Assembly: GCA_903970295.1 (NCBI GenBank)
Contig: CAJCHQ010000505.1
Location: 1-22,709 of the forward strand
Direction of reading: 5' to 3'
Length of the DNA stretch: 22,709 bases
Origin: Bryobacterales bacterium
GTDB lineage: Bacteria; Cyanobacteriota; Vampirovibrionia; Obscuribacterales; Obscuribacteraceae
In this document: one piece after another, positions 21,894 through 22,709 of the stretch
Numbering within the stretch: the stretch's first letter is position 1
Layout of the letters: the number at the start of each line of letters is the position of its first letter
The notes under the pieces: model-generated
The model's input: the letters and a program-made list of their open reading frames with translations, nothing else
The model's database searches: none
What the model was told of the DNA's origin: nothing
Position numbers and translations under genes: made by a program

Positions 21894-22709
21894 TTATTGC
21901 TTGGGGGCTTGTGTCTGGCGTAGGTGCGCCAGTTCCGCCTTGGCGAGCTCAGATAAATTAGTATCCAAGCATTGCGAATTCAACACGGTTGAAAAGTCTT
22001 CTTCCGCCAGGTTGTAAAGACCTTGTTTGGCATAAAGACTGCCTCGACAGAAATATGGGGTGGTAGCATCCGGTTTTGCTGCCACAGCCTGGGTGTAGCT
22101 TTCGATCGCCGGCTGCCACAATTCTGGCTTGACGGGTCCACCGCGGGCAGCAGTCTCGAGCTCGTTCACCTGGCAATTACCGATTGCCATGAAAGCATCA
22201 CTGCGCATCTCGACTGGAGCGTACTGGTTTTGCGCACATATTAGGAATGAGTTTTTGGCGGCGGCAAACTGATTGGCTGTCTGCAAAATATAGCCTCTCA
22301 GAAGGTGATGTCCAGGCTCTGCCGGAGAAGATTTGTCGACCAAATCGCAATATTTTCGCGCCTGTTTTTCTACACCCATCTCGAAATAAAACCAGCCCAG
22401 TTGCAAATAATTTTCGATCGTGCGATTTTCATTCAGCTGGGCGAACAATTCTTTCTCGCGGGTGACCATGTGCGGCCTGGTTTTGCGAGCAAACCAGAGG
22501 CGGGGCTTTTCGCCGTACGCCAGCCAGATCAGGGCAGCCACTGCCAGAGCGTGAATGCAAGCGATGATAACGACCAGATTCGTCAAAGGTGAGGTGTATA
22601 TAGCCAGCCAATCTCCATACATGCCGAAAAGAGAAAGAATGGTGTACGCAACTAGTGTGCCGCCAACAGACCAGAAGACAACATAAATGCTCAATGCCAC
22701 TACCGGCGG
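21894..22709 (-). CDS. Paralogous membrane-TPR protein, 5' end beyond the window
   Basis: The frame is open through the right edge, so only the C-terminal part (about 271 aa) is visible. It begins in hydrophobic helices (residues about 5-25 and 40-65 of the visible part) and reaches E-K-P-R-L-W-F-A-R-K-T-R-P. That junction aligns with R-I-R-L-W-F-S-E-L-T-R-P of the downstream neighbour; the rest is a TPR-like domain (Y-L-Q-L-G-W-F-Y-F-E-M-G-V-E-K-Q-A, later A-I-E-S-Y-T-Q-A-V-A-A-K-P and C-R-G-S-L-Y-A-K-Q-G-L-Y-N-L-A-E-E-D-F). By comparison with the neighbour, roughly 120 further N-terminal residues should lie outside. The GTG at 22700 is an internal codon, not a likely start. Function unknown; a duplicated gene pair is the best reading. 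Confidence 0.72.
   Translation of the reverse strand, partial: PPVVALSIYVVFWSVGGTLVAYTILSLFGMYGDWLAIYTSPLTNLVVIIACIHALAVAALIWLAYGEKPRLWFARKTRPHMVTREKELFAQLNENRTIENYLQLGWFYFEMGVEKQARKYCDLVDKSSPAEPGHHLLRGYILQTANQFAAAKNSFLICAQNQYAPVEMRSDAFMAIGNCQVNELETAARGGPVKPELWQPAIESYTQAVAAKPDATTPYFCRGSLYAKQGLYNLAEEDFSTVLNSQCLDTNLSELAKAELAHLRQTQAPKQ

Noticed and set aside
1..22709. tRNA, rRNA and CRISPR arrays.
   Set aside because: No cloverleaf-like intergenic sequence, rRNA signature or regularly spaced 25-40-bp repeats were seen; the only tandem array has 13-bp units without spacers.

Overview
The window carries about 19 protein genes in mixed orientations. It has none of the genes that would fix the taxon (no rRNA, tRNA or ribosomal proteins). 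Base composition looks balanced, near 50% GC by eye and not computed. TTG starts are common. The tandem TPR membrane proteins, a very large CPBP-type membrane protein and IS605/TnpB-type RNA debris remind me of non-photosynthetic cyanobacterial relatives (Candidatus Obscuribacterales / Melainabacteria). That is a tentative impression; a planctomycete- or acidobacterium-like host is not excluded.

Left part (1-7.7 kb): an O-antigen ligase/polymerase-like membrane protein converges on a MATE exporter. Then a rightward run follows: an unrecognised 201-aa protein, a GNAT acetyltransferase of the AAC(6')/siderophore type, and two adjacent RlaP-type nucleotidyltransferases that overlap by TTGA. A leftward thiamine-diphosphate 2-oxo-acid decarboxylase of the indolepyruvate/phenylpyruvate type ends this part.

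Middle part (7.7-11.4 kb) is accessory in character. It holds a 13-bp A-B-B-A minisatellite, an apparently orphan TnpB right-end guide RNA (omega/reRNA scaffold) with no tnpB in the window, a truncated TetR gene starting just beyond the presumed guide, a small PH-like membrane protein, a stand-alone B12-binding protein, an 81-aa orphan protein with its own promoter and terminator, a MazF/PemK-type toxin without an antitoxin, and a convergent DUF6088/AbiEi-like antitoxin without its toxin. Two strong palindromes lie upstream of the latter.

Right part (11.4-22.7 kb) is entirely leftward. It contains a compact folK-acpS-CPBP cluster, a kinesin-light-chain-type TPR protein with a structured leader, a Cache-HAMP-GAF-GAF-GGDEF diguanylate cyclase followed after 14 bp by a HAD phosphatase, and two tandem paralogous membrane-TPR proteins, the last running off the right edge. 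The CPBP protein (1143 aa) is an internal duplication: the first half keeps the glutamic-protease motifs and the second half has lost them.

The most unusual items are the orphan guide-RNA locus with the adjoining broken TetR gene, the duplicated CPBP protease/pseudoprotease, and the coupled RlaP pair.
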